NCBI RefSeq assembly: GCF_001684955.1
Contig: NZ_MAYF01000312.1
Location: forward strand, 1-64,000
Reading direction: 5' to 3'
Length of the DNA: 64,000 bases
Source: Chryseobacterium contaminans
GTDB lineage: Bacteria > Bacteroidota > Bacteroidia > Flavobacteriales > Weeksellaceae
In this document: positions 24,265 through 32,943 of the stretch, in pieces
How the letters are laid out: every line of letters begins with the position of its first letter
Numbering within the stretch: position 1 is the first letter of the stretch
The notes under the pieces: generated by a model
Database searches by the model: none
What the model was told of the DNA's origin: nothing
Seen by the model: the letters and a program-made list of their open reading frames with translations, nothing else
Program-made: the position numbers and the translations under genes

Positions 24265-26019
24265 TTATGCTTTTAAATCTAATTTTAATTCTAGTTCATC
24301 GAGCTGTGCATCAGCAATGGATGCAGGTGCATCAATCATGACATCACGTCCGGAATTATTCTTAGGGAATGCAATATAATCTCTGATGACTTCGTTTCCA
24401 TCCAGGATTGCTACCAAACGGTCAAATCCGAATGCTAAACCACCATGTGGCGGTGCTCCGTACTTAAATGCGTTCATTAAGAATCCGAACTGAGCTTCTG
24501 CTTCTTCTTTTGAGAATCCTAACAGGTCAAACATTTTAGATTGAAGGTCCTTGTCAAAAATTCTGATAGATCCTCCTCCAATTTCATTTCCGTTAAGTAC
24601 CATGTCGTAAGCGTTAGCTCTTGCTTTACCCGGATCAGTTTCCAGTAAATGAATATCTTCAGGTTTTGGAGAGGTGAAAGGGTGGTGCATGGCGTGGTAT
24701 CTTTCAGTATCTTCATCCCATTCCAATAGAGGGAAGTCAACAACCCAAAGCGGTGCAAATACATTTCCTTTTCTTAATCCTAAACGGTTACCAAGCTCCA
24801 TTCTCAAGGCAGAAAGCTGAGCTCTTACTTTATTTTCATTTCCGGAAAGAATCAACATTAAGTCTCCTTCTTTAGCTCCGAATTTTTCAATGATCTTCGC
24901 TAAATCTTCTTCGTTATAGAATTTGTTTACAGATGAGGTTTTCACTCCATCATTCTGGAATTTAACCCAAACCATTCCTGAAGCTCCGATCTGTGGACGT
25001 TTTACCCAATCCACAAGCTCATCAATCTGCTTTCTTGTATAGTCTGCACATCCTTCTACATTGATTCCGACAACAAGTTCTGCTTCATCAAATATTTTAA
25101 AGTCTTTTCCTTTTACAAGCTCGTTAAGTTCTACGAATTCCATTCCGAAACGGATGTCCGGTTTGTCATTTCCGTACTTTCTCATTGCATCAGCAAAAGT
25201 CATTCTTGGGAAATCTCCGAATTCCTGACCTGTAATATCTTTTAAAAGAGTTTTAGTCATTCCTTCAAAAACGTTCATTACGTCTTCCTGCTCTACAAAC
25301 GCCATTTCACAATCGATTTGTGTAAATTCGGGCTGTCTGTCGGCTCTTAAATCCTCATCACGGAAACATTTTACAATCTGGAAATATTTATCCATTCCAC
25401 CTACCATCAAAAGCTGTTTGAAAGTCTGTGGAGACTGTGGCAATGCATAAAATTGTCCAGGGTTCATTCTGCTTGGAACAACAAAGTCTCTGGCTCCCTC
25501 GGGAGTAGATTTAATCAAAACAGGAGTTTCCACTTCAATGAAACCTTCATCAGATAAATAATTTCTTACTTTCTGAGCCATTTTATGACGGAAGATCAAT
25601 TTATCTTTTACCGGATTTCTTCTGATATCCAGATAACGGTATTTCATTCTTAATTCCTCTCCACCGTCGGTTTCATCTTCAATTGTGAAAGGAGGAAGTT
25701 GAGAATCGTTCAGGATTGTTAGCTTTTCAACTAAAATTTCAATTTCTCCTGTAGGGATATTAGGATTCTTACTTACTCTTTCAATAACTTTTCCGGTAGC
25801 CTGGATAACAAATTCACGGCCTAATTTTTTAGCTTCTTCCATCAGCTGGGCAGAAGAACGTTCCTGATCAAAAACCAGCTGGGTAATTCCGTAACGATCT
25901 CGAAGATCTACCCAAATCATAAATCCTTTATCACGGATAGTCTGTACCCATCCAGATAGTGTAACTTCTTCATTCAGATTTTTCAGAGATAGCTCTCCAT
26001 TGGTGTGTGATCGAAACAT
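24265..26019 (-). CDS. aspS: Aspartyl-tRNA synthetase
   Basis: A class II synthetase of 584 residues. The N-terminal OB-fold anticodon domain starts [14 protein letters not shown]. Motif 2 is [17 protein letters not shown]. The bacterial GAD insertion lies at about 280-420, and motif 3 is [13 protein letters not shown]. The start is placed at 26019 because bacterial AspRS begins with this M(Y/F)R-HT-GEL pattern; an ATG seven codons upstream is less likely. The TATCTTTG box at 26087-26080 supports this. Its 3' end exists twice in the window. Confidence 0.96.
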   Translation of the reverse strand: MFRSHTNGELSLKNLNEEVTLSGWVQTIRDKGFMIWVDLRDRYGITQLVFDQERSSAQLMEEAKKLGREFVIQATGKVIERVSKNPNIPTGEIEILVEKLTILNDSQLPPFTIEDETDGGEELRMKYRYLDIRRNPVKDKLIFRHKMAQKVRNYLSDEGFIEVETPVLIKSTPEGARDFVVPSRMNPGQFYALPQSPQTFKQLLMVGGMDKYFQIVKCFRDEDLRADRQPEFTQIDCEMAFVEQEDVMNVFEGMTKTLLKDITGQEFGDFPRMTFADAMRKYGNDKPDIRFGMEFVELNELVKGKDFKIFDEAELVVGINVEGCADYTRKQIDELVDWVKRPQIGASGMVWVKFQNDGVKTSSVNKFYNEEDLAKIIEKFGAKEGDLMLILSGNENKVRAQLSALRMELGNRLGLRKGNVFAPLWVVDFPLLEWDEDTERYHAMHHPFTSPKPEDIHLLETDPGKARANAYDMVLNGNEIGGGSIRIFDKDLQSKMFDLLGFSKEEAEAQFGFLMNAFKYGAPPHGGLAFGFDRLVAILDGNEVIRDYIAFPKNNSGRDVMIDAPASIADAQLDELELKLDLKA

Positions 26020-26079
26020 AATTATTTGTTTAAAGTTCAATGTTTAAGGCTCAGTCCTGAACCTTGATTTTTTCGTTGG

Positions 26080-26087
26080 CAAAGATA
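26080..26087 (-). promoter_or_regulatory. -7 promoter element for aspS
   Basis: TATCTTTG on the minus strand is a full consensus match, 60 bases before the chosen ATG. Confidence 0.55.
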
Positions 26088-26169
26088 AGATTTTTGCAGG
26101 TTTTATAAATAAAAAAACTTCTGATTAATTTTATTGTCAATTGCTAAGACTTACTACAAACCAGATTTG

Positions 26170-26177
26170 TACTTTTG
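26170..26177 (+). promoter_or_regulatory. -7 promoter element for the MATE transporter
   Basis: TACTTTTG is a full match to TAnnTTTG, 26 bases before the ATG. Confidence 0.5.
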
Positions 26178-26203
26178 AGGATATATAAATTATAACCATA
26201 ACA

Positions 26204-27598
26204 ATGACTAAATATATTGACTTTTTAAAAAAAGCTTTCAGTGGAGAAGAAACTGATTTTACGAAGGTAAACATTAGAAGTGCAGTTTTACTTCTTGCAA
26301 TCCCTATGATGCTGGAAATGGCTATGGAATCAGTATTTGCACTGGTTGACCTGTATTTTGTAGGGCATCTGAAGGAGAGCGGTTTCGCTATTCAGACTGT
26401 TGGGCTTACAGAGTCTGTACTTTCCGTAATGTATTCTATTGCCATTGGGATGAGTATGGCAGCAACAGCGATGGTAGCGAGAAGAATAGGTGAAAAAAAT
26501 CCGGAACAGGCTTCCCGAAGTGCAGCACAGGTCTTATTGGTTTCATTTGGAATAACACTTATTTTAAGTGTTTTAGGAGTTGTGTATGCCGAAGAAATTC
26601 TGATTCTGATGGGATCAAGACCGGAAGCTGCTGCTTATGGGAAAAACTTTACAAGAATTATGATGGGAAGCAGCACGGTAATTATGCTTCTATTCCTTAT
26701 TAATGGAATCTTTAGAGGAGCTGGAAATGCTATGATTGCTATGAAGAGCTTATGGATTGCAAATATTGCAAATATTATTCTCTGTCCTCTGCTGATTAAA
26801 GGCCTAGGGCCTGTTCCTGCAATGGGGCTTACAGGAGCGGCTTTGGCAACTACTATTGGAAGAAGCATCGGGGTAATTTACCAGTTGTATCATCTTTTAG
26901 TGGCAGATACACAGATCAGAATTAAATTATCTTATTTTAAGCCCGATTCTGAATTAATTAAATCTATTATCAAAATAGCCACTCCCGGAATTTTCCAGTT
27001 TGTGATTGCTTCATGCAGCTGGATCTTCCTTGCGGAGCTGGTGGCGACTACGGGTGGTGAGAATGCATCAGCCGGGTATCAGACCGCTTTAAGATTAATG
27101 ATGTTTTTTATGCTTCCGGCTTGGGGGCTTAGCAATGCAGCATCCACTTTGGTGGGACAGAATATGGGAGCTCATGAAATGTTGAGAGCTGAACAGTCTG
27201 TAATGAAAACAGTAAAATACAATGTGATTTTTATGGTGATTGTAAGTTTGATCTTTGTCCTTTTCGGTAATTTCTTAGTGAGTTTCTTTACTCAGGAAGC
27301 AGAGATCAAGGATTTTGCTAAAAACGCACTTCACATTATGAGTATTGGCTTTGTTTTCTATGGTATAGGAATGGTAATGATTAATGCATTCAATGGAGCT
27401 GGTGATACGTGGACGCCAACCTGGATTAATCTTTTTGGGTTCTGGTTATTCCAGATTCCTTTAGCCTATATTCTTTCCAAACATATGGAATTAGGACCGA
27501 AAGGAGTATTTATTTCAATTCCTGCAGCAGAAACTTTAATAACCATTGTTGCTTTTATTCTGTTTAGAAAAGGAAAATGGAAAACAGTTAAGGTATAA
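26204..27598 (+). CDS. MATE family efflux transporter
   Basis: A 464-residue inner-membrane protein with about 12 hydrophobic helices in two similar halves (for example VLLLAIPMMLEMAMESVFAL near 30 and AAGLA-like repeats later). The helix 1-2 region contains VDLYFVGHL, typical of the MATE/NorM family, which exports cationic drugs in exchange for sodium or protons. It is monocistronic and divergent from aspS. The substrate is unknown. Confidence 0.9.
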   Translation: MTKYIDFLKKAFSGEETDFTKVNIRSAVLLLAIPMMLEMAMESVFALVDLYFVGHLKESGFAIQTVGLTESVLSVMYSIAIGMSMAATAMVARRIGEKNPEQASRSAAQVLLVSFGITLILSVLGVVYAEEILILMGSRPEAAAYGKNFTRIMMGSSTVIMLLFLINGIFRGAGNAMIAMKSLWIANIANIILCPLLIKGLGPVPAMGLTGAALATTIGRSIGVIYQLYHLLVADTQIRIKLSYFKPDSELIKSIIKIATPGIFQFVIASCSWIFLAELVATTGGENASAGYQTALRLMMFFMLPAWGLSNAASTLVGQNMGAHEMLRAEQSVMKTVKYNVIFMVIVSLIFVLFGNFLVSFFTQEAEIKDFAKNALHIMSIGFVFYGIGMVMINAFNGAGDTWTPTWINLFGFWLFQIPLAYILSKHMELGPKGVFISIPAAETLITIVAFILFRKGKWKTVKV

Positions 27599-27686
27599 GA
27601 AAAGGAAACAGTGATTTAATTAGGTCAATAAACCTTTTGCAGACTCTATCTTCTTGCTTTTTATAAAACTTTAATTAGGTTAAGTG

Positions 27687-27718
27687 TTTGTATTTTAGTG
27701 ATGTATTTCTTAAATTCG
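27687..27718 (+). promoter_or_regulatory. Promoter of the THX ribosomal protein gene
   Basis: TTTG at 27687-27690 and TAAATTCG (7 of 8 to consensus) at 27711-27718 are 20 bases apart, 24 bases before the ATG. Confidence 0.5.
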
Positions 27719-27742
27719 TAATGACAACAAATATTTATTACT

Positions 27743-27862
27743 ATGGGAAAAGGAGACAAAAAATCAAGAAGAGGTAAGATCAATTCCGGAAGTTACGGAA
27801 AAAGAAGGCCCAGAAAGGCGTCAAAATCTTTTGTAGCAGCCGCAGAAAAATCTAAAAAGTAA
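27743..27862 (+). CDS. 30S ribosomal protein THX (bTHX)
   Basis: A 39-codon gene whose product starts MGKGDKKSRRGKINSGSYGK and continues RRPRKASKSF to KSKK. This very basic peptide matches the small THX protein that sits in the head of the 30S subunit and is widespread in Bacteroidota. It has its own promoter and a strong bidirectional terminator. It is too short for most gene callers, but the sequence match and flanking signals make it convincing. Confidence 0.9.
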   Translation: MGKGDKKSRRGKINSGSYGKRRPRKASKSFVAAAEKSKK

Positions 27863-27870
27863 GAACAATA

Positions 27871-27904
27871 AAAAAGACCGGAGAAATTTTCTCCGGTCTT
27901 TTAC
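27871..27904. terminator. Bidirectional terminator between THX and the DUF937 gene
   Basis: A 14-bp perfect stem (27872-27885 with 27889-27902) has T-rich tails on both strands and lies between two convergent genes. Confidence 0.92.
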
Positions 27905-27922
27905 TATGACAAATTAAATTAA

Positions 27923-28576
27923 TTATTTTCCGAAAATATTTCCCAGGATACTTCCTAAACCGCCTCCTTGTTGCTGTTGGTTTCCGCCGCCGCCAAGTAC
28001 ACTTCCTAGGATATCGTTCAAAGGATTTCCTGATGACTGAGCCTGTCCGCCACCCAGAACACTTCCAAGAATGTCATTTAACGGACTGGATTGTTGGGAT
28101 TGTGCCTGATTGGAAGCATTTCCTAAGATTCCTCCTAAAAGGTCTCCCAGACCTCCCGCTCCAACATTACTTTGCTGTTTTTGCTGGCCAATGTATCCCA
28201 TAACAACTGGTGCTAACATGGCAAGAATTGGTCCTATTTTATCAATTGAAATTCCTGTATTTTGAGATAATTGGTTTTCTACGGTACTCTTTTGTCCGCC
28301 AAAAATATGGTCAAGAATAGAACCACCTTCAGCCTGTCTGGCTTCAATTTGTGAAGGATCGTTTAAGATACTTCCATTGTGATCCTTGTCTAAAGCATTG
28401 TTAAGTGCTTCAGCTTCTTTTGCATCCTGAGATTTATTTCTAAGATAAGAAATGATAAGAGGAGTAGCTACTGCCAATAAAGCAATCACCTGGTTTCTAT
28501 TGATTCCGAATTTATTTTCAGCCTGTTCAGCAACCTGGTTGCTTGTGTTTCCTGTAAGGAGATCTATTAAGCTCAT
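27923..28576 (-). CDS. DUF937 domain-containing protein
   Basis: A 217-residue protein whose N-terminal two thirds (MSLIDLLTGNTSNQVAEQ; FGINRNQVIALLAVATPLII) match the DUF937 family, with a helical YidB-like fold. The last third is low-complexity Gly/Gln/Ser with repeats of NDILGSVLGGG and a GLGSILGNIFGK end. There is no signal peptide. The function is unknown. It is monocistronic, ending at a shared bidirectional terminator. Confidence 0.85.
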   Translation of the reverse strand: MSLIDLLTGNTSNQVAEQAENKFGINRNQVIALLAVATPLIISYLRNKSQDAKEAEALNNALDKDHNGSILNDPSQIEARQAEGGSILDHIFGGQKSTVENQLSQNTGISIDKIGPILAMLAPVVMGYIGQQKQQSNVGAGGLGDLLGGILGNASNQAQSQQSSPLNDILGSVLGGGQAQSSGNPLNDILGSVLGGGGNQQQQGGGLGSILGNIFGK

Positions 28577-28658
28577 TTTTTGTGTTTATTAAAGTATTAA
28601 TTGGCTCAAAGTTATCAAAAAATATGCCCCACAAAATAGTTCTTATTCATAATTATTG

Positions 28659-29915
28659 TTAAAGTTTTCTGATTTCATCATCCGTGTATCCTTTACTTTT
28701 TAATATCTGGATGTACTCTTTAGCACTTTCCGTCATCCAATCAATCGGTTCAGGGGCAATTTTATGATCAACAGTAAATTCCAGAATTCCCACATTATCA
28801 TTCATCCATGGAAGTAGATAGTAGTTCATTCCACCCTTATATTTTTTAAAATTATCTGCTTCTTTACCTTTTTCTGTGAGTAAAACAGTATGATACGCAA
28901 AAATGTAGCCTAAAGGAATAAGCAGGCAAACCCATGAAAATTTTTTAAATGAAGCATATTTTACAGAAGAAAGCCCATATCCGATTGAGAGTGCAAAAAT
29001 GATGTTAAAAGGAAGGAAAAATACATAATTATCAGGAACAAGGTAGAATGTGGAAAACCCATAAACCATTAATGCTGCTATAAAAAAAACAGTAAACATC
29101 TTTCGGTTGGTCTTATACAACAAACTTATTCCTGCTATTCCGAAGAATATAAAAATATTAAAGTTGTAGATGAGGTATATGAATGATTGGAAAAAATCTT
29201 TTATCAGTTGCAGCGGAGGTTGTTTTAATGAATCTTTAACCCAGCTCTGACCAGAGGAATAGAAGGCATTGAATGGTAATCCCTGAGACATATTAAGGAT
29301 AGGTAGAGATGAAAAAAGTAATATAAAAAGAATAAACGAAGGGTAAACATATTGTTTTTCCATTCTGAAATAAAACAGGAAAAGAAAAAGCGCCGGAATT
29401 AACAGAATATTCTCAATATGTACCCATAGAGCAATTCCTAAAAATAAACTACTGAGTATAATATAAAAATTTTTCTTTTCAATAAATGTATTTACTATTG
29501 AAAAGAAAAAAAGGCTTATCCATAAACAGTTATAGGTATATACTTCTACAATTTCCGCGTTCCTCCAGAAAGAGAAGCTAAAGCCAAATACGAATGCCGT
29601 AGTAATAGCCGTCCACTGTGTTTTCGTGATGGCATTTACAATTAAATATATAAGGGCAACTGTTGCAGCACCGGAAGCCACTACAAGGAATCGGCTAGCC
29701 TCAATGGCATGAAGACCAGTCAGGTCTTTAATGAAAATTCCTGTATTGATATACAAAAAGTGAGAGAGTGGTGTAGCTACCGTTTCATACTCACCTTTTT
29801 CTATAGATAGAACAAAACCTATACAATCCGCAAAAGGTATTTTTGTAAAACTCCCTAAATAATAAATAGCTGAAAAAATAAAGAAGAGCATTATTGCGGA
29901 TAGATACTTCTTCAT
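28659..29915 (-). CDS. Polytopic membrane protein, DUF2723/GT-C glycosyltransferase-like
   Basis: A 418-residue protein with about 10 transmembrane helices. An early loop (FADCIGFVLSIEKGEYET, then PLSHFLYINTG) resembles the periplasmic catalytic loop of GT-C glycosyltransferases. FGFSFSFWRNAEIVEVYTYN recalls DUF2723 proteins of Bacteroidota, which may transfer sugars to exported proteins. It is much shorter than full DUF2723 proteins. It lies 2 bases after the DUF2480 gene, so both are in one operon. The family call is moderate; donor and acceptor are unknown. Confidence 0.65.
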   Translation of the reverse strand: MKKYLSAIMLFFIFSAIYYLGSFTKIPFADCIGFVLSIEKGEYETVATPLSHFLYINTGIFIKDLTGLHAIEASRFLVVASGAATVALIYLIVNAITKTQWTAITTAFVFGFSFSFWRNAEIVEVYTYNCLWISLFFFSIVNTFIEKKNFYIILSSLFLGIALWVHIENILLIPALFLFLFYFRMEKQYVYPSFILFILLFSSLPILNMSQGLPFNAFYSSGQSWVKDSLKQPPLQLIKDFFQSFIYLIYNFNIFIFFGIAGISLLYKTNRKMFTVFFIAALMVYGFSTFYLVPDNYVFFLPFNIIFALSIGYGLSSVKYASFKKFSWVCLLIPLGYIFAYHTVLLTEKGKEADNFKKYKGGMNYYLLPWMNDNVGILEFTVDHKIAPEPIDWMTESAKEYIQILKSKGYTDDEIRKL

Positions 29916-29917
29916 TC

Positions 29918-30427
29918 CTAGTTCTTTACAATAGGAACATTAGAGCATGCTTCTCCAAACATCAGAGACTTTACAATAGGTTTTAACTGTTCTACCAGCT
30001 CTATATAAGCATTTTCAGGCATTTCCTTATCTGAACATCCTTTTACCAGAACTCTTTTCCCCCTCATATCTCCAAAATCATACGTCTGGATAGCGTTATG
30101 CATCAGAATAACCTCCAGATCCTCACGATTCCCAAACACAATCTTTTTGGCTACATCAGTAAGTTTGGCTGTTAATACAAAATAAGCCCAAAGCGGAATA
30201 ATCGTATCCACAGAATTGTATATATAGATATAAGAATCTCTATATTGTTCAACATCAATGGCCTCCACTTTTTCACGGAAATCTTTTTCCTTCAGAATCA
30301 TTTCCTGAAAAAGAAAATCCTTAAGGTCTATACCTTTTCTCTCTCCCTTTGGAAGTAAAGTGGTGAGGTCAAAATTAACAAGGCCGCTTTCAGCAACTTT
30401 ATTTCGGATTTCAAATTCTTCTGACAT
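29918..30427 (-). CDS. DUF2480 family protein
   Basis: A soluble protein of 169 residues from the ATG at 30427 (an ATG three codons upstream at 30436 is also possible). It contains FDLTTLLPKGERKGIDLKDF, IIPLWAYFVLTAKL and LVKGCSDKEMPENAY, which I associate with the DUF2480 family of Bacteroidota. The cysteine near the C-terminus (VKGCSD) recalls NifU/SufE-linked small proteins, but no function is shown. It is first in a two-gene operon and divergent from lpxB. Confidence 0.75.
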   Translation of the reverse strand: MSEEFEIRNKVAESGLVNFDLTTLLPKGERKGIDLKDFLFQEMILKEKDFREKVEAIDVEQYRDSYIYIYNSVDTIIPLWAYFVLTAKLTDVAKKIVFGNREDLEVILMHNAIQTYDFGDMRGKRVLVKGCSDKEMPENAYIELVEQLKPIVKSLMFGEACSNVPIVKN

Positions 30428-30436
30428 TTTTATCAT

Positions 30437-30454
30437 TATCTTTGAACAAATTTA
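30437..30454. promoter_or_regulatory. Back-to-back divergent -7 boxes (lpxB and the DUF2480 operon)
   Basis: TATCTTTG at 30437-30444 on the plus strand faces lpxB with a 130-base leader. TAAATTTG at 30454-30447 on the minus strand faces the DUF2480 gene. The two boxes lie side by side, so polymerase at one should block the other. Confidence 0.45.
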
Positions 30455-30573
30455 CGAATTAAGATCAATATACATTTTAATTTGTTCTCTATCCTTACTA
30501 TAGAGATAGCCCATGATCCAAAAAGGACAGGCTATTTCTTACAGTTTTTAAACAAATAAAGATTTCGGAAGAA

Positions 30574-31677
30574 ATGAAATATTATATTATTGCAGGAGAA
30601 GCTTCCGGTGATCTTCATGGAAGCAATTTGATGAAAGCTCTTAAACAAAAGGATCCTAATGCAGAATTCAGATTTTGGGGCGGTGACCTGATGAAAGCCC
30701 AGGGTGGGACATTGGTAAAACATTACCGTGATCTTGCATTCATGGGATTCCTTGAAGTAGTCATGAATCTGAGAACAATTTTAAATAATATTAAATTCTG
30801 TAAAGAAGATATTCAGAATAACAGACCTGATGTTTTAATTTTGGTGGATTACCCTGGCTTTAATTTAAGAATTGCCAGATTTGCCAAAGAATTGGGCATT
30901 AAGGTTATCTATTATATTTCACCACAGCTTTGGGCCTGGAAAGAAGGCAGGGTAGAGATTATCAAAAAATATGTAGATGAAATGATGGTCATCCTTCCGT
31001 TCGAGGAAGATTTTTACAGAAAACATGGTGTTCATTCACATTTTGTTGGCCATCCTTTGCTGGATGCAATTTCAGATTTAAAAGAAATCAGTATTGATGA
31101 ATTTAAAAAAGAAAATGGACTGAATGAAAAAGAAATCATTGCGCTTTTACCAGGCTCAAGAAAACAAGAAGTGGAGAAGATGCTGGAGATTATGCTTTCC
31201 GTAAGGCCATACTTTAAAAATTATCAGTTTGTGATTGCCGGAGCACCAAGTCTTCCTAAGGAATTTTATCAAAAATATGTGGATGATAATGTACATTTTG
31301 TTTCAAACAAAACGTATGATCTGCTGAGATGTTCCAAAGCAGCTCTGGTAACTTCCGGAACCGCTACCTTAGAAACCGCTCTGCTGAATATTCCTGAAGT
31401 GGTTTGTTACCGTGGAAGCGCCGTTTCTTATGCGATAGCGAAAAGACTGGTGAAAAATATCAATTACATCTCTTTGGTGAATCTCATTATGGATAGGGAA
31501 GTCGTGAGAGAGCTTATCCAGAACGATCTGAATACTAGGAATCTGGTTGATGAGCTTAATAAAATTTTAGAAGGAGAAAAAAGAGATCAGGTCCTGGATG
31601 ACTACATTCTTTTGAGAGAAAAGCTTGGGGGTAAAGGGGCCAGTGATCATGCCGCTGAGGTGATCTTAAAAGTCTAA
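30574..31677 (+). CDS. lpxB: Lipid-A-disaccharide synthase
   Basis: A 367-residue GT-B glycosyltransferase (family 19) that condenses lipid X with UDP-diacylglucosamine to make the lipid A disaccharide at the inner face of the membrane. Signature segments are the start YYIIAGEASGDLHGS, SPQLWAWKEGR, VGHPLLD, LLPGSRKQEVEKML and TSGTATLETALL. The length is close to E. coli LpxB (382). The 5' leader contains a small imperfect hairpin (ATAGCC...GGCTAT, 30506-30535). A GH99 gene follows after 33 bases. Confidence 0.96.
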   Translation: MKYYIIAGEASGDLHGSNLMKALKQKDPNAEFRFWGGDLMKAQGGTLVKHYRDLAFMGFLEVVMNLRTILNNIKFCKEDIQNNRPDVLILVDYPGFNLRIARFAKELGIKVIYYISPQLWAWKEGRVEIIKKYVDEMMVILPFEEDFYRKHGVHSHFVGHPLLDAISDLKEISIDEFKKENGLNEKEIIALLPGSRKQEVEKMLEIMLSVRPYFKNYQFVIAGAPSLPKEFYQKYVDDNVHFVSNKTYDLLRCSKAALVTSGTATLETALLNIPEVVCYRGSAVSYAIAKRLVKNINYISLVNLIMDREVVRELIQNDLNTRNLVDELNKILEGEKRDQVLDDYILLREKLGGKGASDHAAEVILKV

Positions 31678-31710
31678 GTTAAAGCCCGGAAATATAACTT
31701 CTCTATTACC

Positions 31711-32802
31711 ATGAAACATATAAAGAATCTTTTATTATTAATTGCCTGTACAATTTTTTCAATAAGTTTTGCCCAAAAAGAAGTACCATCGAGAGATAAA
31801 ATTCAGATATTCTATTATGGCTGGTACGGTAACCAAAAAACTGACGGTAGCCTTCAGCATTGGAATCATGAAATTATCCCGCATTGGAGTAATCCTAAAT
31901 GGAATAATCTAGGACATTACAAAGGCGGTGATGATATTGGAGCCAATTTTTATCCGGAACTGGGAAATTACAGCTCCAATGATAAAACGATCATAGAGAA
32001 ACATATGAAGATGATCAAAGATTCAGGCGTTGGTGTTGTGGTTGTAAGCTGGTTGGGGAAAGATTCATTTACTGATAAAAGTTTAATAAAGTATCTTGAT
32101 ATTGCAGACCGCTTCAACCTGAAAGTCGCTTTTCATATAGAACCGTTTTACAAATCCGTTACAGAACTCAGAGATCAGCTTTCGTACCTTGTTAAAACAT
32201 ATGCTCAACATCCTGCTTTTTACAAAAAGGACAAAAAACCTTTGTTTTACGTCTATGATAGTTATAAAATAGCTCCGGAAGAGTGGTCAAAGCTACTTTC
32301 CGAAAACGGTGAAAAGACAGTGCGTAATACAGAATTAGATGCCTTGTACATTGGTTTATGGGTTGAAGAAAAGGATTCTGTGTTTTTCAATACTGCTGGA
32401 TTTGATGGCTTTTACACTTACTTTGCCAGTGAAGGGTTTGTTTTTGGAAGTACAACTTCCCATTGGAAATATATGGCCCGGTATGCAAAAGATCACCATC
32501 TTATTTTTATCCCATGTGTGGGGCCTGGCTATTCTGATACCAGAATCAGACCTTGGAATGAAGCTAATTTCAAAAACAGGGAAAATGGTAAATATTATGA
32601 AAGAATGTTTGATGCAGCCACTAAAGTCAATCCTGAATTTATTGGAATTACATCATTTAATGAATGGCATGAAGGAACTCAGATAGAGCCTGCAATTCCT
32701 AAAAAAGTAGGTGATTTTATCTACGAAGACTATGGGAAAGATCCATGGATGTATATCAAAGAAACAAAACGTTTAACAGATAAATTCTTGAAGAGAAAAT
32801 AA
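31711..32802 (+). CDS. Glycoside hydrolase family 99, endo-alpha-1,2-mannosidase type
   Basis: A 363-residue protein with a signal peptide cleaved after about residue 21 (ISFAQ) and no lipobox, so it is periplasmic or exported. It has YYGWYGN near the start, HIEPFY in the middle, and the catalytic segment SFNEWHEGTQIEPA with Glu318 and Glu321. This matches GH99 enzymes, which cut alpha-1,2-linked mannose inside glycans using a 1,2-anhydro-sugar intermediate. It follows lpxB in the same direction. No polysaccharide-utilisation SusC/D genes are close by. Confidence 0.88.
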   Translation: MKHIKNLLLLIACTIFSISFAQKEVPSRDKIQIFYYGWYGNQKTDGSLQHWNHEIIPHWSNPKWNNLGHYKGGDDIGANFYPELGNYSSNDKTIIEKHMKMIKDSGVGVVVVSWLGKDSFTDKSLIKYLDIADRFNLKVAFHIEPFYKSVTELRDQLSYLVKTYAQHPAFYKKDKKPLFYVYDSYKIAPEEWSKLLSENGEKTVRNTELDALYIGLWVEEKDSVFFNTAGFDGFYTYFASEGFVFGSTTSHWKYMARYAKDHHLIFIPCVGPGYSDTRIRPWNEANFKNRENGKYYERMFDAATKVNPEFIGITSFNEWHEGTQIEPAIPKKVGDFIYEDYGKDPWMYIKETKRLTDKFLKRK

Positions 32803-32844
32803 ACCCTTTTTCGTAAAAACTTAATTTCATAGCAAAAAAATAAG

Positions 32845-32884
32845 CGCCCTGTTAATCTTTTTAAAGATAGCAGGGTGTTTTATT
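32845..32884 (+). terminator. Terminator after the GH99 gene
   Basis: A nested hairpin: outer stem 32845-32851 with 32871-32877 (one G-T pair), inner stem 32855-32860 with 32863-32868, then a T-rich tail. Confidence 0.8.
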
Positions 32885-32943
32885 TAGTAATTGCAGTGAT
32901 AACAAATTAAGTATTCAATTTCTTACATTGGTAATATAATTAA

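Noticed and set aside
30506-30535. Possible riboswitch or attenuator in the lpxB leader
   Set aside because: Only a 6-bp imperfect hairpin with no T tract or recognised aptamer core.
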